This document shows positions 24,859-36,167 of a stretch of DNA of 64,000 bases, in pieces; the stretch's first letter is position 1, and the number at the start of each line of letters is the position of its first letter. The notes under the pieces are model-generated. The model had not been told where the DNA came from and did no database searches. It was given only the letters and a program-made list of their open reading frames with translations. The translations under genes and the position numbers were made by a program. The stretch comes from Mycolicibacterium parafortuitum. GTDB lineage: Bacteria; Actinomycetota; Actinomycetes; Mycobacteriales; Mycobacteriaceae. The stretch spans positions 1,798,001-1,862,000 of the forward strand of contig NZ_AP022598.1 in assembly GCF_010725485.1 (NCBI RefSeq), in the 5' to 3' direction.

Positions 24859-26802
24859 ATGAGTGACATTCCGTCCGGTGCGCTCGATACCGGGCAGTCA
24901 CGCGCGGTCAGCCCGTTGGCCCGCATCATCCTGCCGCGGCCGGGCGAGCCGTTGGACGTCCGCAAGCTCTATATAGAGGAATCGGACACCAACGCCCGGC
25001 GCGCACATGCGCCGACCCGCACGTCGCTGGAGATCGGCCCGGAGTCCGAGGTGTCGTTCGCCACCTACTTCAACGCGTTCCCGGCCAGCTACTGGCGGCG
25101 CTGGTCGATCCTGGAGTCGGTGGTGCTGCGGGTCGAGCTGTCCGGCAGCGCCCGTGTGGACGTGTACCGGTCCAAGGCCACCGGCGCCCGGATCACCGTC
25201 GGCGGCGCCTCGGTCGTCAGCACGGTCGAGGGCGAACCAGCCGTCGCCGAGTTCGAGATCGAACTGGCCCCGTTCGAAGACGGTGGCTGGATCTGGTTCG
25301 ACATCACCACCGACGCGAAGTCCACGCTGCACCACGCGGCCTGGTACGCACCGATGGCCGCCCCCGGACGGGCGAGCGTGGCCGTCGGCATCCCGACGTT
25401 CAACCGGCCGGCCGACTGCGTCAGCGCGCTGGCCGCGCTCACCTCCGACCCGCTGGTCGACGAGGTCATCACCGCGGTGATCGTGTCCGACCAGGGCACC
25501 AGCAAGGCCAAGGACCATCCCGGTTTCGATGAGGCCGCGGCGGCGCTCGGCGACCGGTTGTCCATTCACAACCAGCCGAACCTCGGCGGATCCGGCGGCT
25601 ACAGCCGCGTGATGTACGAGGCGCTGAAGAACACCGACTGTGAACAGATCCTGTTCATGGACGACGACATCCGCATCGAACCCGATTCGATCCTGCGGGC
25701 GCTGGCGCTCAACCGGTTCGCGAAGGTGCCCACGCTCGTCGGCGGGCAGATGCTCAACCTGCAGGAGCCCTCACATCTGCACGTGATGGGCGAGATGGTC
25801 GACGCGGCGAACTTCATGTGGACCGGCGCGGTGAACACCGAGTACGACCACAACTTCGCCAAGTACCCGCTCAACGACGAAGAGGAATACCGCAGCAGGC
25901 TGCTGCACCGCCGCATCGACGTCGACTACAACGGCTGGTGGATGTGCATGATCCCGCGGCAGGTCGCCGAGGAACTCGGTCAACCGCTGCCGCTGTTCAT
26001 CAAGTGGGACGACGCCGACTACGGTCTACGCGCCGGCGAGCACGGCTATCCGACGGTGACGCTGCCGGGTGCGGCGATCTGGCATATGGCCTGGAGCGAC
26101 AAGGACGACGCGATCGACTGGCAGGCGTACTTCCACCTGCGCAACCGGTTGGTGGTCGCGGCGCTGCACTGGGACGGCGACATCAAGGGACTGCTTGCCA
26201 GCCATCTCAAGGCGACGCTCAAACACCTTCTGTGCCTTGAGTATTCGACGGTCGCCATCCAGAACAAGGCGATGGACGACTTCCTGGCCGGGCCTGAGAA
26301 CCTGTTCTCGATCCTGGAGTCGGCGTTGCCTGAGGTGCGCAGGATGCGTCAGGACTATCCCGACGCCGTCGTACTGCCCAGCGCGACCGCGCTCCCGGCG
26401 CCGTCGGACAAGCGGTGGCGCAAGAAGGTCACCATCCCGACCAACCCGCTGGCGATCTCGACCCGGCTGGCGCGCGGAGTCGTGCACCAGTTGCGTCCGC
26501 ACGACCCGATCCATCACGAGCGTCCGCAGATCAACGTCGCGACGCAGGACGCGCGCTGGTTCTCGCTGTGCAAGGTGGACGGTGTCACGGTGACCACGGC
26601 CGACGGACGCGGCGTCGTGTTCCGCCAGCGTGACCGCGACAAGATGTTCGATCTGCTGCGTGAGTCGCTGAAGCGGCAGGCGCGGCTGGCCCGCAAGTTC
26701 AACCACATGCGCAAGGTGTACCGCGCCGCGCTGCCGACGCTGACGAGCCAGCAGAGGTGGGAGAGCGTGCTGAACTCGGTGCCGGAGTCCGTCAATGGCT
26801 GA
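24859..26802 (+). CDS. glfT2: galactofuranosyltransferase GlfT2
   Basis: A 647-residue cytoplasmic GT2-family enzyme (Mtb Rv3808c) that extends galactan with alternating beta-1,5 and beta-1,6 Galf units from UDP-Galf. It has an N-terminal beta-barrel, then a GT-A domain with PTFNRPADC, NQPNLGGSGGYSR, the metal-binding FMDDDIRIEPDS, the acceptor-site IKWDDADYG, and HMAWSDKDDAIDW. The C-terminal helical domain supports tetramer assembly. The ATG at 24859 matches the Mtb N-terminus; a TTG two codons earlier (24853) overlaps the glf stop and is an alternative. Its end overlaps the PAP2 gene by 8 bp. Confidence 0.97.
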   Translation: MSDIPSGALDTGQSRAVSPLARIILPRPGEPLDVRKLYIEESDTNARRAHAPTRTSLEIGPESEVSFATYFNAFPASYWRRWSILESVVLRVELSGSARVDVYRSKATGARITVGGASVVSTVEGEPAVAEFEIELAPFEDGGWIWFDITTDAKSTLHHAAWYAPMAAPGRASVAVGIPTFNRPADCVSALAALTSDPLVDEVITAVIVSDQGTSKAKDHPGFDEAAAALGDRLSIHNQPNLGGSGGYSRVMYEALKNTDCEQILFMDDDIRIEPDSILRALALNRFAKVPTLVGGQMLNLQEPSHLHVMGEMVDAANFMWTGAVNTEYDHNFAKYPLNDEEEYRSRLLHRRIDVDYNGWWMCMIPRQVAEELGQPLPLFIKWDDADYGLRAGEHGYPTVTLPGAAIWHMAWSDKDDAIDWQAYFHLRNRLVVAALHWDGDIKGLLASHLKATLKHLLCLEYSTVAIQNKAMDDFLAGPENLFSILESALPEVRRMRQDYPDAVVLPSATALPAPSDKRWRKKVTIPTNPLAISTRLARGVVHQLRPHDPIHHERPQINVATQDARWFSLCKVDGVTVTTADGRGVVFRQRDRDKMFDLLRESLKRQARLARKFNHMRKVYRAALPTLTSQQRWESVLNSVPESVNG

Positions 26803-27304
26803 GAGCCCGCGCGGTGAGGACGCCGTGCTGGTCGCGGTGCAATCCGCGGTGGCCGAGCGGCCCGGCATTCTGCCTGCGGCGCGGGCACTTTCACACTTCG
26901 GCGAACACAGCCTGGGCTGGCTCGCGGTCGCGGGCCTTGGCGCGCTGCTGTCCACGAGCAAGCGCGACGACTACGTGGCCGCCGGGGTGGGCGCGTTCCT
27001 GGCACACGCGGCCGCCGTGGTGATCAAGCGGGTGGTGCGCCGCAAGCGGCCGCATCACCCGGCGATCGCGGTGAACGTCGGAACACCGAGCCGGCTGAGC
27101 TTCCCGTCCGCGCACGCGACGTCGACCACGGCGGCGGCGGTGTTGCTGGCACGCCCGACCGGGCTGCCGTTGCCCGCGCTGCTGGTGCCGCCGATGGCGT
27201 TGTCGCGCCTGGTGCTCGGGGTGCATTACCCGACGGATGTGCTGACCGGTGTCGCCGTGGGGGCGGCGGTGGCAAAGGCGGTCGAAAAAGTGAGGCGGTC
27301 ATGA
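26795..27304 (+). CDS. PAP2-family phosphatase, probable decaprenylphosphoryl-phosphoribose phosphatase
   Basis: A 169-residue membrane protein orthologous to Mtb Rv3807c. The acid-phosphatase signature is complete: KRVVRRKRP, FPSAHATS and SRLVLGVHYPTD. Three to four hydrophobic helices are seen. It is proposed to remove the 5'-phosphate from decaprenylphosphoryl-5-phosphoribose made by the adjacent UbiA enzyme, producing DPR, the DprE1 substrate. The gene is overlapped at both ends (8 bp with glfT2, ATGA with ubiA), so the three are translated together. Confidence 0.9.
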   Translation: MAESPRGEDAVLVAVQSAVAERPGILPAARALSHFGEHSLGWLAVAGLGALLSTSKRDDYVAAGVGAFLAHAAAVVIKRVVRRKRPHHPAIAVNVGTPSRLSFPSAHATSTTAAAVLLARPTGLPLPALLVPPMALSRLVLGVHYPTDVLTGVAVGAAVAKAVEKVRRS

Positions 27305-28230
27305 GTACGTCCGAGGTCACCACCGGCGCCAGCTCCACCGCGGGCCCGCCGAAGAATCTCTTCACCGGTGTCATCAAGGCGATGCGGCCACGGCAGTGGG
27401 TGAAGAACCTGCTCGTGCTCGCCGCACCGATCGCCGCGCTCGGCGGCGACGTCCGGTATGACTTCGACGAACTGGCGATCAACATCCTGATCGCGTTCGT
27501 CGCGTTCTCGCTCGCGGCGTCCTGTATCTACCTGGTGAACGACTCGCGCGACGTCGAGGCCGACCGCCAGCACCCGACCAAGAGATTCCGGCCGATCGCC
27601 GCCGGCGTGGTCCCGGAATGGCTGGCCTACACGCTCGCGGTGGTGCTGGCCGTCGTGTCACTGGGCATCTCGCTGCTGGCCTCGGTGAACCTCGCGATCG
27701 TCATCGCGGTGTACATCGCCATGCAGCTCGCCTACTGTTTCGGCCTCAAACACCAAGCGGTGCTGGACATCTGCATCGTGTCGTCGGCCTACCTGATCCG
27801 CGCCATCGCGGGCGGTGCGGCGGCGGGCATCCCGCTGTCGCAGTGGTTCCTGCTGGTGATGACCTTCGGTTCGCTGTTCATGGTGGCCGGGAAGCGTTAC
27901 GCCGAACTGCAACTCGCCGAGCGCACCGGGGCCAAGATTCGCAAGTCGCTGGAGAGCTACACGGCGTCCTACCTGCGCTTCGTGTGGACGGTGGCCGCCA
28001 CCGCGATGGTGGTCTGCTACAGCCTGTGGGCGTTCGAGCGCGACGGCTCCGCCGCATCGTGGTATGCGGTCACGATCATTCCGATCACCATCGCGATCCT
28101 GCGCTACGCCGTCGATGTCGACGGCGGACTCGCCGGGGAGCCCGAGGAGATCGCGCTGAAGGACCGGGTACTGCAACTGCTGCTGCTGGCATGGATCGGG
28201 ACCATCGGTGCGGCCGTCATCCTCGCCTGA
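27301..28230 (+). CDS. ubiA: decaprenyl-phosphate phosphoribosyltransferase (DPPR synthase)
   Basis: A 309-residue UbiA-superfamily membrane enzyme (Mtb Rv3806c) that transfers 5-phosphoribose from PRPP to decaprenyl phosphate, the first committed step of arabinan donor synthesis. About nine TM helices are present. The first Asp-rich motif is [31 protein letters not shown] near the N-terminus is characteristic. The start overlaps the PAP2 stop (ATGA), and its end overlaps the likely aftB start by 23 bp. Mutations in the Mtb gene are linked to high ethambutol resistance. Confidence 0.96.
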   Translation: MSTSEVTTGASSTAGPPKNLFTGVIKAMRPRQWVKNLLVLAAPIAALGGDVRYDFDELAINILIAFVAFSLAASCIYLVNDSRDVEADRQHPTKRFRPIAAGVVPEWLAYTLAVVLAVVSLGISLLASVNLAIVIAVYIAMQLAYCFGLKHQAVLDICIVSSAYLIRAIAGGAAAGIPLSQWFLLVMTFGSLFMVAGKRYAELQLAERTGAKIRKSLESYTASYLRFVWTVAATAMVVCYSLWAFERDGSAASWYAVTIIPITIAILRYAVDVDGGLAGEPEEIALKDRVLQLLLLAWIGTIGAAVILA

Positions 28231-30133
28231 GACTCGCTTGTCCGCGTCGGTGCGGATCAGCCTGTGGGTGAGCACCGCGGTGGTCGCGGTGCTCTTCGGC
28301 TGGGGCGCGTGGCAGCGGCGCTGGATCGCCGACGACGGGCTGATCGTGCTGCGCACGACGCGGAACATGTTGGCGGGCAACGGCCCGGTGTTCAACGCCG
28401 GCGAACGGGTGGAGGCCAACACCTCGACGGCGTGGTCGTATCTGATGTATTTCGGCGGGCTGGTGGCGGGTCCGGCCCGGCTGGAGTACGTCGCGCTGAC
28501 GTTCGCCCTGATCCTCAGCGTGCTGGGGGTCGTTTTCGTGATGCTGGGCACCGCGCGGCTGTACGGCCCGGTCCTGGGCGGACGGTCCGCGGTGATGCTG
28601 CCCGCCGGCGTGCTCGTCTACATCGCGATCCCCCCGGCCCGGGACTTCGCCACCTCCGGTCTCGAAAACGGTTTGGTGCTGGCCTATCTGGGCCTGCTGT
28701 GGTGGATGATGGTGATCTGGGCGCAGCGCCGCGGCCAACCGGTCTCGACGGCGTTCGACATGACGCTGGCGTTCGTCGCCGGCTTCAGCGTGCTGGTGCG
28801 TCCGGAACTCGCGCTGGTCGGCGGACTGGCGCTGGTGATGATGCTGATCGTCGCCTCCGGTTGGCGCAGACGCGTCCTGATCGTCGTCGCCGGAGGCCTG
28901 CTTCCGGTCGCCTACCAGATCTTCCGGATGGGCTACTACGGACTTCTGGTGCCCGGTACCGCGGTGGCCAAGGACGCCACCGGCGCGAAATGGGAACAGG
29001 GTTTCAGCTATCTGGCGAATTTCAACCAGCCGTATCTGCTGTGGGCGCCCGCGGTCCTGCTGATCGGGCTCGCGCTGATGGTGATGCTGCTGTGCGGGCG
29101 TTCCCCACGGGTGCACCGGCCGGCCACCATGGAGTCGGGCCGGTTCACCCGGATGGTGCAAAGCCCCTCTGCGGTGGTGGCATTCATTCTCCTCAGCGGG
29201 TTCCTGCAGGCGGTGTACTGGATCCGCCAGGGCGGCGACTTCATGCACGGCCGCGTGCTGCTGACGCCGTTGTTCCTTCTGCTGGCCCCGGTTTCGGTGA
29301 TCCCGCTGATGCTGCCCGATGTGCGCAGGATGGCGCGGGGTGCCGGCTACCTGTACGCCGGGGCGACGGCGCTGCTGTGGCTGGCGGTCGCCGGCTGGTC
29401 GGTGTGGACCGCGAACTCGCCGGGTATGGGCGCCGATGCGACGCGGGTGACCTACACCGGCATCGTCGACGAACGACGGTTCTACGCGCAGGCCACCGGC
29501 CACGCCCACCCGCTGACCGCGGCCGACTACCTGGACTACCCGCGCATGCGCGCGGTGCTCACCGCGATCGAGAACACCCCGGACGGCGCGCTGCTGCTGC
29601 CGTCGGGCAACTACGACGTGTGGGACGTCGTGCCGGCCTATCCGCCGCCACCGGACGCACCGCCGGACTACCGCGGGCCGTTCACCGTCTTCTTCACCAA
29701 CTTGGGCATGCTCGGCATGAACGTCGGCCTCGACGTCCGCGTCATCGACCAGATCGGTTTGGCGAATCCGCTTGCCGCGCATACTGAACGGATCGAGAAC
29801 GGCCGAATCGGACACGACAAGAACCTGTTCCCGGACTGGGCGGTCGCCGAGGGTCCGTTCCTCAAGGAACAGCCCTACATCCCGAAGTACCTCGACGAGG
29901 ACTGGATCCGGCAGGCCGAGGCGGCGCTGCAATGCCCCGAGACCCAGGAGATGCTCGACGCGATCCGCGCCCCGATGGGGCCGCGTCGTTTCCTGTCAAA
30001 CCTGGTACACGCCGCCCAGTACACCAGCTACCGCTTCGACCGGGTGCCGCGGTACGAGCTCGCGCGCTGTGGTCTGCCGTTGCCCGAACCGGTCAACCCG
30101 CCGTACACCGGGATGCCCCCGACCGGGCCATGA
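28208..30133 (+). CDS. aftB: terminal beta-(1,2)-arabinofuranosyltransferase AftB
   Basis: A protein of about 641 residues (Mtb Rv3805c) of the GT-C class. It adds the terminal beta-1,2-Araf residues of arabinan, using decaprenylphosphoryl arabinose outside the membrane. The catalytic DD lies in RRWIADDGLIVLRT at the first loop. About ten TM helices and a C-terminal extracytoplasmic domain follow (VTYTGIVDERRFYAQATG, VIDQIGLANPLAAHTERI). The start is uncertain: GTG at 28208 overlaps ubiA by 23 bp, and TTG at 28238 lies just past the ubiA stop; the Mtb protein starts near the latter (VRISLW). Confidence 0.94.
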   Translation: MRPSSSPETRLSASVRISLWVSTAVVAVLFGWGAWQRRWIADDGLIVLRTTRNMLAGNGPVFNAGERVEANTSTAWSYLMYFGGLVAGPARLEYVALTFALILSVLGVVFVMLGTARLYGPVLGGRSAVMLPAGVLVYIAIPPARDFATSGLENGLVLAYLGLLWWMMVIWAQRRGQPVSTAFDMTLAFVAGFSVLVRPELALVGGLALVMMLIVASGWRRRVLIVVAGGLLPVAYQIFRMGYYGLLVPGTAVAKDATGAKWEQGFSYLANFNQPYLLWAPAVLLIGLALMVMLLCGRSPRVHRPATMESGRFTRMVQSPSAVVAFILLSGFLQAVYWIRQGGDFMHGRVLLTPLFLLLAPVSVIPLMLPDVRRMARGAGYLYAGATALLWLAVAGWSVWTANSPGMGADATRVTYTGIVDERRFYAQATGHAHPLTAADYLDYPRMRAVLTAIENTPDGALLLPSGNYDVWDVVPAYPPPPDAPPDYRGPFTVFFTNLGMLGMNVGLDVRVIDQIGLANPLAAHTERIENGRIGHDKNLFPDWAVAEGPFLKEQPYIPKYLDEDWIRQAEAALQCPETQEMLDAIRAPMGPRRFLSNLVHAAQYTSYRFDRVPRYELARCGLPLPEPVNPPYTGMPPTGP

Positions 30134-31444
<1,311 letters not shown>

Positions 31445-31460
31445 CGCTCCGACAGACGGT

Positions 31461-31498
31461 ACTGACGGCGGTGATCCCCAGGGGTCACCGCCGTCAGT
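31461..31498 (+). terminator. Rho-independent terminator of fbpA
   Basis: Perfect 14-bp inverted repeat (arm ACTGACGGCGGTGA), a 10-nt loop TCCCCAGGGG that can itself pair, then CGTTTT. It lies 17 bp after the stop codon. Confidence 0.95.
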
Positions 31499-31574
31499 CG
31501 TTTTGGCCTCCGGCGCCTCCCGGTGATGTGATTCACTACGCCAGGTAGGAACCGGACGGCGAGAGAGGTCGCAG

Positions 31575-32477
31575 ATGCGCGGGATGTTTCGAGCGGTAGC
31601 CGCCGCGGCGATGGCCGCGCTGCTGTGGTCAGGTGCGGTGGCACCGTTCACGCCGTCCACTCCGGTGGCCCGGGCCCAGGGCGTCGAGATGCTGATGGTG
31701 CCGTCGGCGGCGATGGGCCGCGCGATCCCGGTCGCGTTCCAGGGCGGCGGCCCGCACGCGGTCGTCCTGCTCGACGCGTTCAACGCCGCACCCGACGTCA
31801 GTAACTGGGTGACCGCCGGCAACGCGATGAACACGCTGTCCGGTCTGGGTATCTCGGTCGTCGCGCCCGCGGGCGGCGCCTGGTCCATGTACACCAACTG
31901 GGAGCAGGACGGCAGCAAGCAGTGGGAGACGTTCCTGGCCGACGAGCTGCCGAACTGGCTGGCCGCCAACAAGGGCCTGGCGCCCGGCGGGCACGGGATC
32001 GTCGGTGCGGCCCAGGGCGGCACCGGCGCGATGACGATGGCCGCGTTCCACCCCGACCGGTACCGCTTCGCCGGCTCGCTGTCGGGCTTCCTGACCCCGT
32101 CGGCGACGGCGATGAACGGTGCGATCACCGCGGGTCTGGCCCGGTTCGGCGGTGTCGACACCCGCACCATGTGGGGATTGCCACAGCTGGGCCGGTGGAA
32201 GTGGCACGACCCGGACGTGCACGTCCAGCTGCTGGCCAACAACAACACCCGGCTGTGGGTGTTCAGCCCGGCGACCACCACCTGCACCGATGTACCCGCG
32301 ATGATCGGGTACTGCGACCAGGCACAAGGCAGCAACCGCACCTTCTACCAGCACTACCGTGGGGTCGGTGGCGGTAACGGTCATTTCGACTTCCCGACCT
32401 CGGGAAATCACGACTGGGGGAGCTGGAGCGGACAGCTCGCGGCCATGTCCGGCGAACTCGTCGCGACCATCGCCTGA
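31575..32477 (+). CDS. fbpD: MPT51/FbpD, non-catalytic antigen 85 homologue
   Basis: A 300-residue secreted protein (Mtb Rv3803c). The signal peptide ends near ARAQG. The fold follows antigen 85 (EMLMVPSAAMGRAIPVAFQG, HDWGSWSGQL), but the nucleophile motif reads GAAQGG, with Gln in place of Ser, so it should lack mycolyltransferase activity, as known for MPT51. It may bind carbohydrate or fibronectin. The ATG at 31575 has AGAGAGG upstream. It is transcribed separately from fbpA because of the terminator between them. Confidence 0.94.
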   Translation: MRGMFRAVAAAAMAALLWSGAVAPFTPSTPVARAQGVEMLMVPSAAMGRAIPVAFQGGGPHAVVLLDAFNAAPDVSNWVTAGNAMNTLSGLGISVVAPAGGAWSMYTNWEQDGSKQWETFLADELPNWLAANKGLAPGGHGIVGAAQGGTGAMTMAAFHPDRYRFAGSLSGFLTPSATAMNGAITAGLARFGGVDTRTMWGLPQLGRWKWHDPDVHVQLLANNNTRLWVFSPATTTCTDVPAMIGYCDQAQGSNRTFYQHYRGVGGGNGHFDFPTSGNHDWGSWSGQLAAMSGELVATIA

Positions 32478-32502
32478 CCCGGGGGCAGCCGGCGCAGGCC
32501 GG

Positions 32503-32508
32503 TACGTT
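32503..32508 (+). promoter_or_regulatory. leaderless -10 (TACGTT) for the DUF732 gene
   Basis: TACGTT, 6 nt, then GTG at 32515. It fixes the start of an otherwise ambiguous frame. Confidence 0.55.
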
Positions 32509-32514
32509 GGAGTC

Positions 32515-33000
32515 GTGCAACACGGCTCACGCTCGGCGATCGCGGGATTGGCAGGACTGTCCGCGCTCGTCGCTCTCCCCGCTGCGTGGCTGACCGGTTG
32601 TTCGAGCGACATGATGGCCGGCATGGGCTCGGAGGTCGAGACAGCGCCCCCGCACGCGCAGTCCAGCATCCAGGCGCCGGGCCCCGGTAACCCCGGCGCG
32701 AAGTCCAACGCTCTGGTCGTCACCCCGAATCAGCAGGAGTATCTCGACGCGCTGTCCGCGGCGGGTGTGACGCCGTCGAGCGAGCTGTCGGCGCTGAGCA
32801 TCGGCTCCTACGTGTGCCAGGCCCGCGCGGCCGGCCAACCCGACCAGGCGGTGTGGGATTTCGTCGCACCGCTGGTCCGCAACGACCTCCGCGGCGCCGA
32901 GGAGTCCGACGGCGCGCGCGCCGACTCCCCGTCGGCGGATGACACCGACGCCGCGACGGCCGACTACATTCGGATCGCGACCGAACGACTCTGTCAGTAG
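32515..33000 (+). CDS. DUF732-type lipoprotein
   Basis: A 161-residue exported protein. The signal peptide (SAIAGLAGLSALVALPAAW) ends in the lipobox LTGC at residues about 26-29, so it should be lipid-anchored on the outer face of the inner membrane. The mature part has a Met/Ser-rich linker and a DUF732-like domain (QQEYLDALSAAGVTPSSE, IGSYVCQARAAGQPDQAVWD, and a final Cys in ATERLCQ), whose two cysteines could form a disulfide. Function unknown. It sits between fbpD and culp6, where I know of no such gene in Mtb. Confidence 0.8.
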   Translation: MQHGSRSAIAGLAGLSALVALPAAWLTGCSSDMMAGMGSEVETAPPHAQSSIQAPGPGNPGAKSNALVVTPNQQEYLDALSAAGVTPSSELSALSIGSYVCQARAAGQPDQAVWDFVAPLVRNDLRGAEESDGARADSPSADDTDAATADYIRIATERLCQ

Positions 33001-33015
33001 GAGCCCCACACCCTC

Positions 33016-34023
33016 ATGGCGAAGACCAACCGGCGGAAACGCCATCGCATCCTCGCGCTCGCTGCCGCCGGGGCGGTGGCCCTTGTCGTGGTGCTGATCG
33101 TCGCGATCGTGATCGTGGTGCTGCGCCGCCCCGACGCGCCGCCGACCGCGGTGCCGCCGTCCGCGGTGCCGCCCGCCGGGGTGCCTCCGACGTCGAAGCC
33201 GCGCCCGGACTTCCAGGATGCGAGCTGCCCCGACGTCCAGTTGGTGTCGATCCCGGGCACGTGGGAGTCGTCGGTGACGCTGGATCCGTTCAACCCGGTG
33301 CAGTTCCCGGCGGCGCTGCTGCTCAACGTCACCAACCCGATCCGCGGTGCGTTCGACAACCAGCGCCTTGAGGTCTACACCGTCCCGTACACCGCGCAGT
33401 TCCGTAACCCGTTGTCGGCGGACCGCCAGATGTCCTACAACGACAGTCGCGCCGAGGGCACCCGCAACGCGATCCAGGCGATCACCGACATGAACAACCG
33501 GTGCCCGCTGACCAGCTACGTGCTCGTCGGGTTCTCCCAGGGCGCGGTGATCGCCGGCGACATCGCCTCCGACATCGGCAACGGCCGCGGTCCGGTCGAC
33601 CAGGACCTGGTGCTCGGGGTGGCGCTGATCGCCGACGGCCGCCGCCAGGCCGGGGTCGGCCAGGAGATCGGGCCGAACCCGCCGGGGCAGGGCGCGGAGA
33701 TCACGCTGCACGAGGTGCCGACCCTGTCGGCGCTGGGGCTGACGATGAGCGGCCCGCGGCCCGGGGGCTTCGGGATGCTCAACGACCGCACCTTCGAGAT
33801 CTGCGCCCGGGGCGACCTGATCTGCGCGGCTCCGGAATCGGCGTTCAACATCACCCAGCTGCCGCAGACCCTGCAGGTGCTCTCCGGCGGCGCGGGCCAG
33901 CCGGTGCACGCGATGTACGCGACGCCGGATTTCTGGAACCTGGACGGTTTACCCGCCACAGGATGGGCATTGAATTGGGCACAGGGTTTGGTGGACAACG
34001 CGCCTCGGCCGAAGCACGGCTGA
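33016..34023 (+). CDS. culp6: cutinase-like esterase Culp6 (Rv3802c orthologue)
   Basis: A 335-residue membrane-anchored serine esterase with an N-terminal helix ([25 protein letters not shown]), a Pro-rich linker and a cutinase alpha/beta hydrolase domain. The nucleophile is Ser174 in [10 protein letters not shown]; the Asp/His are expected near [12 protein letters not shown] and [12 protein letters not shown]. The Mtb enzyme has phospholipase and thioesterase activity and is essential; its place between the antigen 85 genes and fadD32-pks13 links it to mycolate assembly. The ATG at 33016 has AGGAG upstream and is 15 bp after the DUF732 gene. Confidence 0.93.
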   Translation: MAKTNRRKRHRILALAAAGAVALVVVLIVAIVIVVLRRPDAPPTAVPPSAVPPAGVPPTSKPRPDFQDASCPDVQLVSIPGTWESSVTLDPFNPVQFPAALLLNVTNPIRGAFDNQRLEVYTVPYTAQFRNPLSADRQMSYNDSRAEGTRNAIQAITDMNNRCPLTSYVLVGFSQGAVIAGDIASDIGNGRGPVDQDLVLGVALIADGRRQAGVGQEIGPNPPGQGAEITLHEVPTLSALGLTMSGPRPGGFGMLNDRTFEICARGDLICAAPESAFNITQLPQTLQVLSGGAGQPVHAMYATPDFWNLDGLPATGWALNWAQGLVDNAPRPKHG

Positions 34024-34173
34024 CGTGAGCCTCGTAACGTTTCGAGCAAAATTCGTCAGGTCGACGGCAGGTTGATTTGGCCTCGGTTGCGCAGGTCGCC
34101 TAGCATATCGTCAGATTAAGGAAAATCTAAGAGCGGTCGCCGGTGGTTGATGGGTTGGGGGCCTCCTCCCCGG

Positions 34174-34179
34174 TACGAT
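34174..34179 (+). promoter_or_regulatory. possible -10 (TACGAT) for fadD32-pks13-accD4
   Basis: TACGAT lies 43 bp before the fadD32 ATG, in a 199-bp gap containing no gene. It would give a leader of about 35 nt with the GGAG ribosome-binding site at 34210. No good -35 at the usual distance was found. Confidence 0.35.
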
Positions 34180-34222
34180 TTTTCGGGGCTTCCGGGATCC
34201 CGCTCGATTGGAGTTTAAGAAA

Positions 34223-36112
34223 ATGGCCTTCCACAATCCGTTCCTCAAGGACGGTTTGATCAAGTTCCCGGACAACGGAAACCTGGTCAAACACATCGAG
34301 CGATGGGCAAAGGTGCGCGGCGACAAGGTCGCGTACCGATTCATCGACTTCTCGACCGAGCGTGACGGTGTGGAACGCGATCTGCACTGGGCCGATTTCG
34401 GCGCCCGCAACAAGGCCATCGGCGCGCGACTGCAGCAGGTCACCCAGCCCGGTGACCGCGTCGCGATCCTGTGCCCGCAGAACCTGGAGTACCTGGTGGC
34501 CTTCTTCGGCACGCTGTACTCCGGACGCATCGCGGTGCCGCTGTTCGATCCCAACGAGCCCGGACACGTCGGGCGGCTGCACGCGGTCCTCGACGACTGC
34601 TCGCCGTCGGCGATCCTGACCACCACCGCCGCGGCCGAGGGCGTGCGCAAGTTCTTCCGGACCAGGCCCGCCAAGGACCGTCCCCGCGTCATCGCTGTCG
34701 ACGCGGTCCCCAACGAGGTCGGCGCCACCTGGGAGCCGGTCGAGGTGCAGCACGACACCATCGCGTACCTGCAGTACACGTCCGGCTCGACCCGGATCCC
34801 GACGGGTGTGCAGATCACCCACCTCAACCTCGCCACCAACGTGGTGCAGGTGATCGAGGCGCTGGACGCCGAAGAGGGCGACCGCGGTGTGTCCTGGCTG
34901 CCGTTCTTCCACGACATGGGGCTGATCACGGTGCTGCTGTCGCCGATGCTCGGCCACTACATCACCTTCATGACGCCCGCGGCGTTCGTCCGCAGGCCGG
35001 GCCGCTGGATCAGGGCGATGGCGCGCAAGCCCGACGACACCGGCGGTGTCATCTCGGTGGCCCCGAACTTCGCGTTCGACCATGCCGCGGCCCGCGCGGT
35101 GCCCAAGGACGACGAGCCGCCGCTGGACCTGTCGAACATCAAGTGCATCCTCAACGGCAGCGAGCCGATCTCGGCGGCCACCGTGCGCCGGTTCAACGAG
35201 GCGTTCAGCCCGTTCGGCTTCAAGCCCGAGGCGATCAAGCCGTCCTACGGCCTGGCCGAGGCGACGCTGTTCGTGTCCACCACCCCGATCCACGAGCATC
35301 CGAAGATCGTCCTGGTGGACCGTGACGAGCTGAACAACCACCGGTTCGTGCCGGTGCCCGACGGCTCGCCCAAGGGTGTCGCGCAGGCGGGTGCGGGCAA
35401 GGTCGGCGTCGCGGAGTGGGCGGTGATCGTCGACCACGAGACCGCCACCGAGCTGCCGGACGGTCAGATCGGCGAGATCTGGATCAGCGGCCAGAACATG
35501 GGCACCGGCTACTGGGGTAAGCACGAAGAGACCGTCGCGACGTTTCAGAACATCCTCAAGTCGCGCACCACGCCGTCGCACGCCGAGGGCGCCACCGACG
35601 ACGCCACCTGGGTGCGCACCGGTGACCTCGGCGCGTACTACGACGGTGAGCTCTTCATCACCGGCCGCGTGAAGGATCTGGTGATCATCGACGGCCGCAA
35701 CCACTACCCGCAGGACCTGGAGTATTCCGCCCAGGAGGCCACCAAGGCGCTGCGGACCGGGTTCGTTGCGGCGTTCTCGGTACCCGCGAACCAGTTGCCC
35801 GACGAGGTGTTCGACGATTCGCACGCCGGTCTCAAGCGCGACCCCGACGACACCTCCGAGCAGTTGGTCATCGTCGGTGAGCGGGCGCCGGGCGCGCACA
35901 AGCTCGACGTCGGGCCGATCATCGACGACATCCGCGCCGCGATCGCGGTCCGTCACGGCGTCACGGTGCGTGACGTGCTGTTGACCGCCGCGGGCGCGAT
36001 TCCGCGCACGTCCAGCGGCAAGATCGGCAGGCGGGCCTGCCGATCGGCATACCTGGACGGCAGCCTGCGCAGCGGCCGGGTGGCCAACGCCTTCCCCGAT
36101 GAATTGGACTGA
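34223..36112 (+). CDS. fadD32: long-chain fatty-acyl-AMP ligase FadD32
   Basis: A 629-residue FAAL-type adenylating enzyme (Mtb Rv3801c). It activates meromycolic acids as acyl-adenylates and loads them onto the N-terminal carrier domain of Pks13. The P-loop is [36 protein letters not shown] and [25 protein letters not shown] are adenylation core motifs; the catalytic Lys lies in SSGKIGRR near the C-terminus. The ATG at 34223 (MAFHNPF) follows GGAG with 9-nt spacing. pks13 begins 55 bp after it. Confidence 0.97.
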   Translation: MAFHNPFLKDGLIKFPDNGNLVKHIERWAKVRGDKVAYRFIDFSTERDGVERDLHWADFGARNKAIGARLQQVTQPGDRVAILCPQNLEYLVAFFGTLYSGRIAVPLFDPNEPGHVGRLHAVLDDCSPSAILTTTAAAEGVRKFFRTRPAKDRPRVIAVDAVPNEVGATWEPVEVQHDTIAYLQYTSGSTRIPTGVQITHLNLATNVVQVIEALDAEEGDRGVSWLPFFHDMGLITVLLSPMLGHYITFMTPAAFVRRPGRWIRAMARKPDDTGGVISVAPNFAFDHAAARAVPKDDEPPLDLSNIKCILNGSEPISAATVRRFNEAFSPFGFKPEAIKPSYGLAEATLFVSTTPIHEHPKIVLVDRDELNNHRFVPVPDGSPKGVAQAGAGKVGVAEWAVIVDHETATELPDGQIGEIWISGQNMGTGYWGKHEETVATFQNILKSRTTPSHAEGATDDATWVRTGDLGAYYDGELFITGRVKDLVIIDGRNHYPQDLEYSAQEATKALRTGFVAAFSVPANQLPDEVFDDSHAGLKRDPDDTSEQLVIVGERAPGAHKLDVGPIIDDIRAAIAVRHGVTVRDVLLTAAGAIPRTSSGKIGRRACRSAYLDGSLRSGRVANAFPDELD

Positions 36113-36167
36113 CGCTCAACACATCTGCGGCCGTGCCGGTCGCTTCGCGATCGTGAGGTAAACGAAC

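Noticed and set aside
34112..34127. AGATT-N6-AATCT inverted repeat before fadD32
   Set aside because: Short arms in the most AT-rich part of the gap; not convincing as an operator without comparative data.
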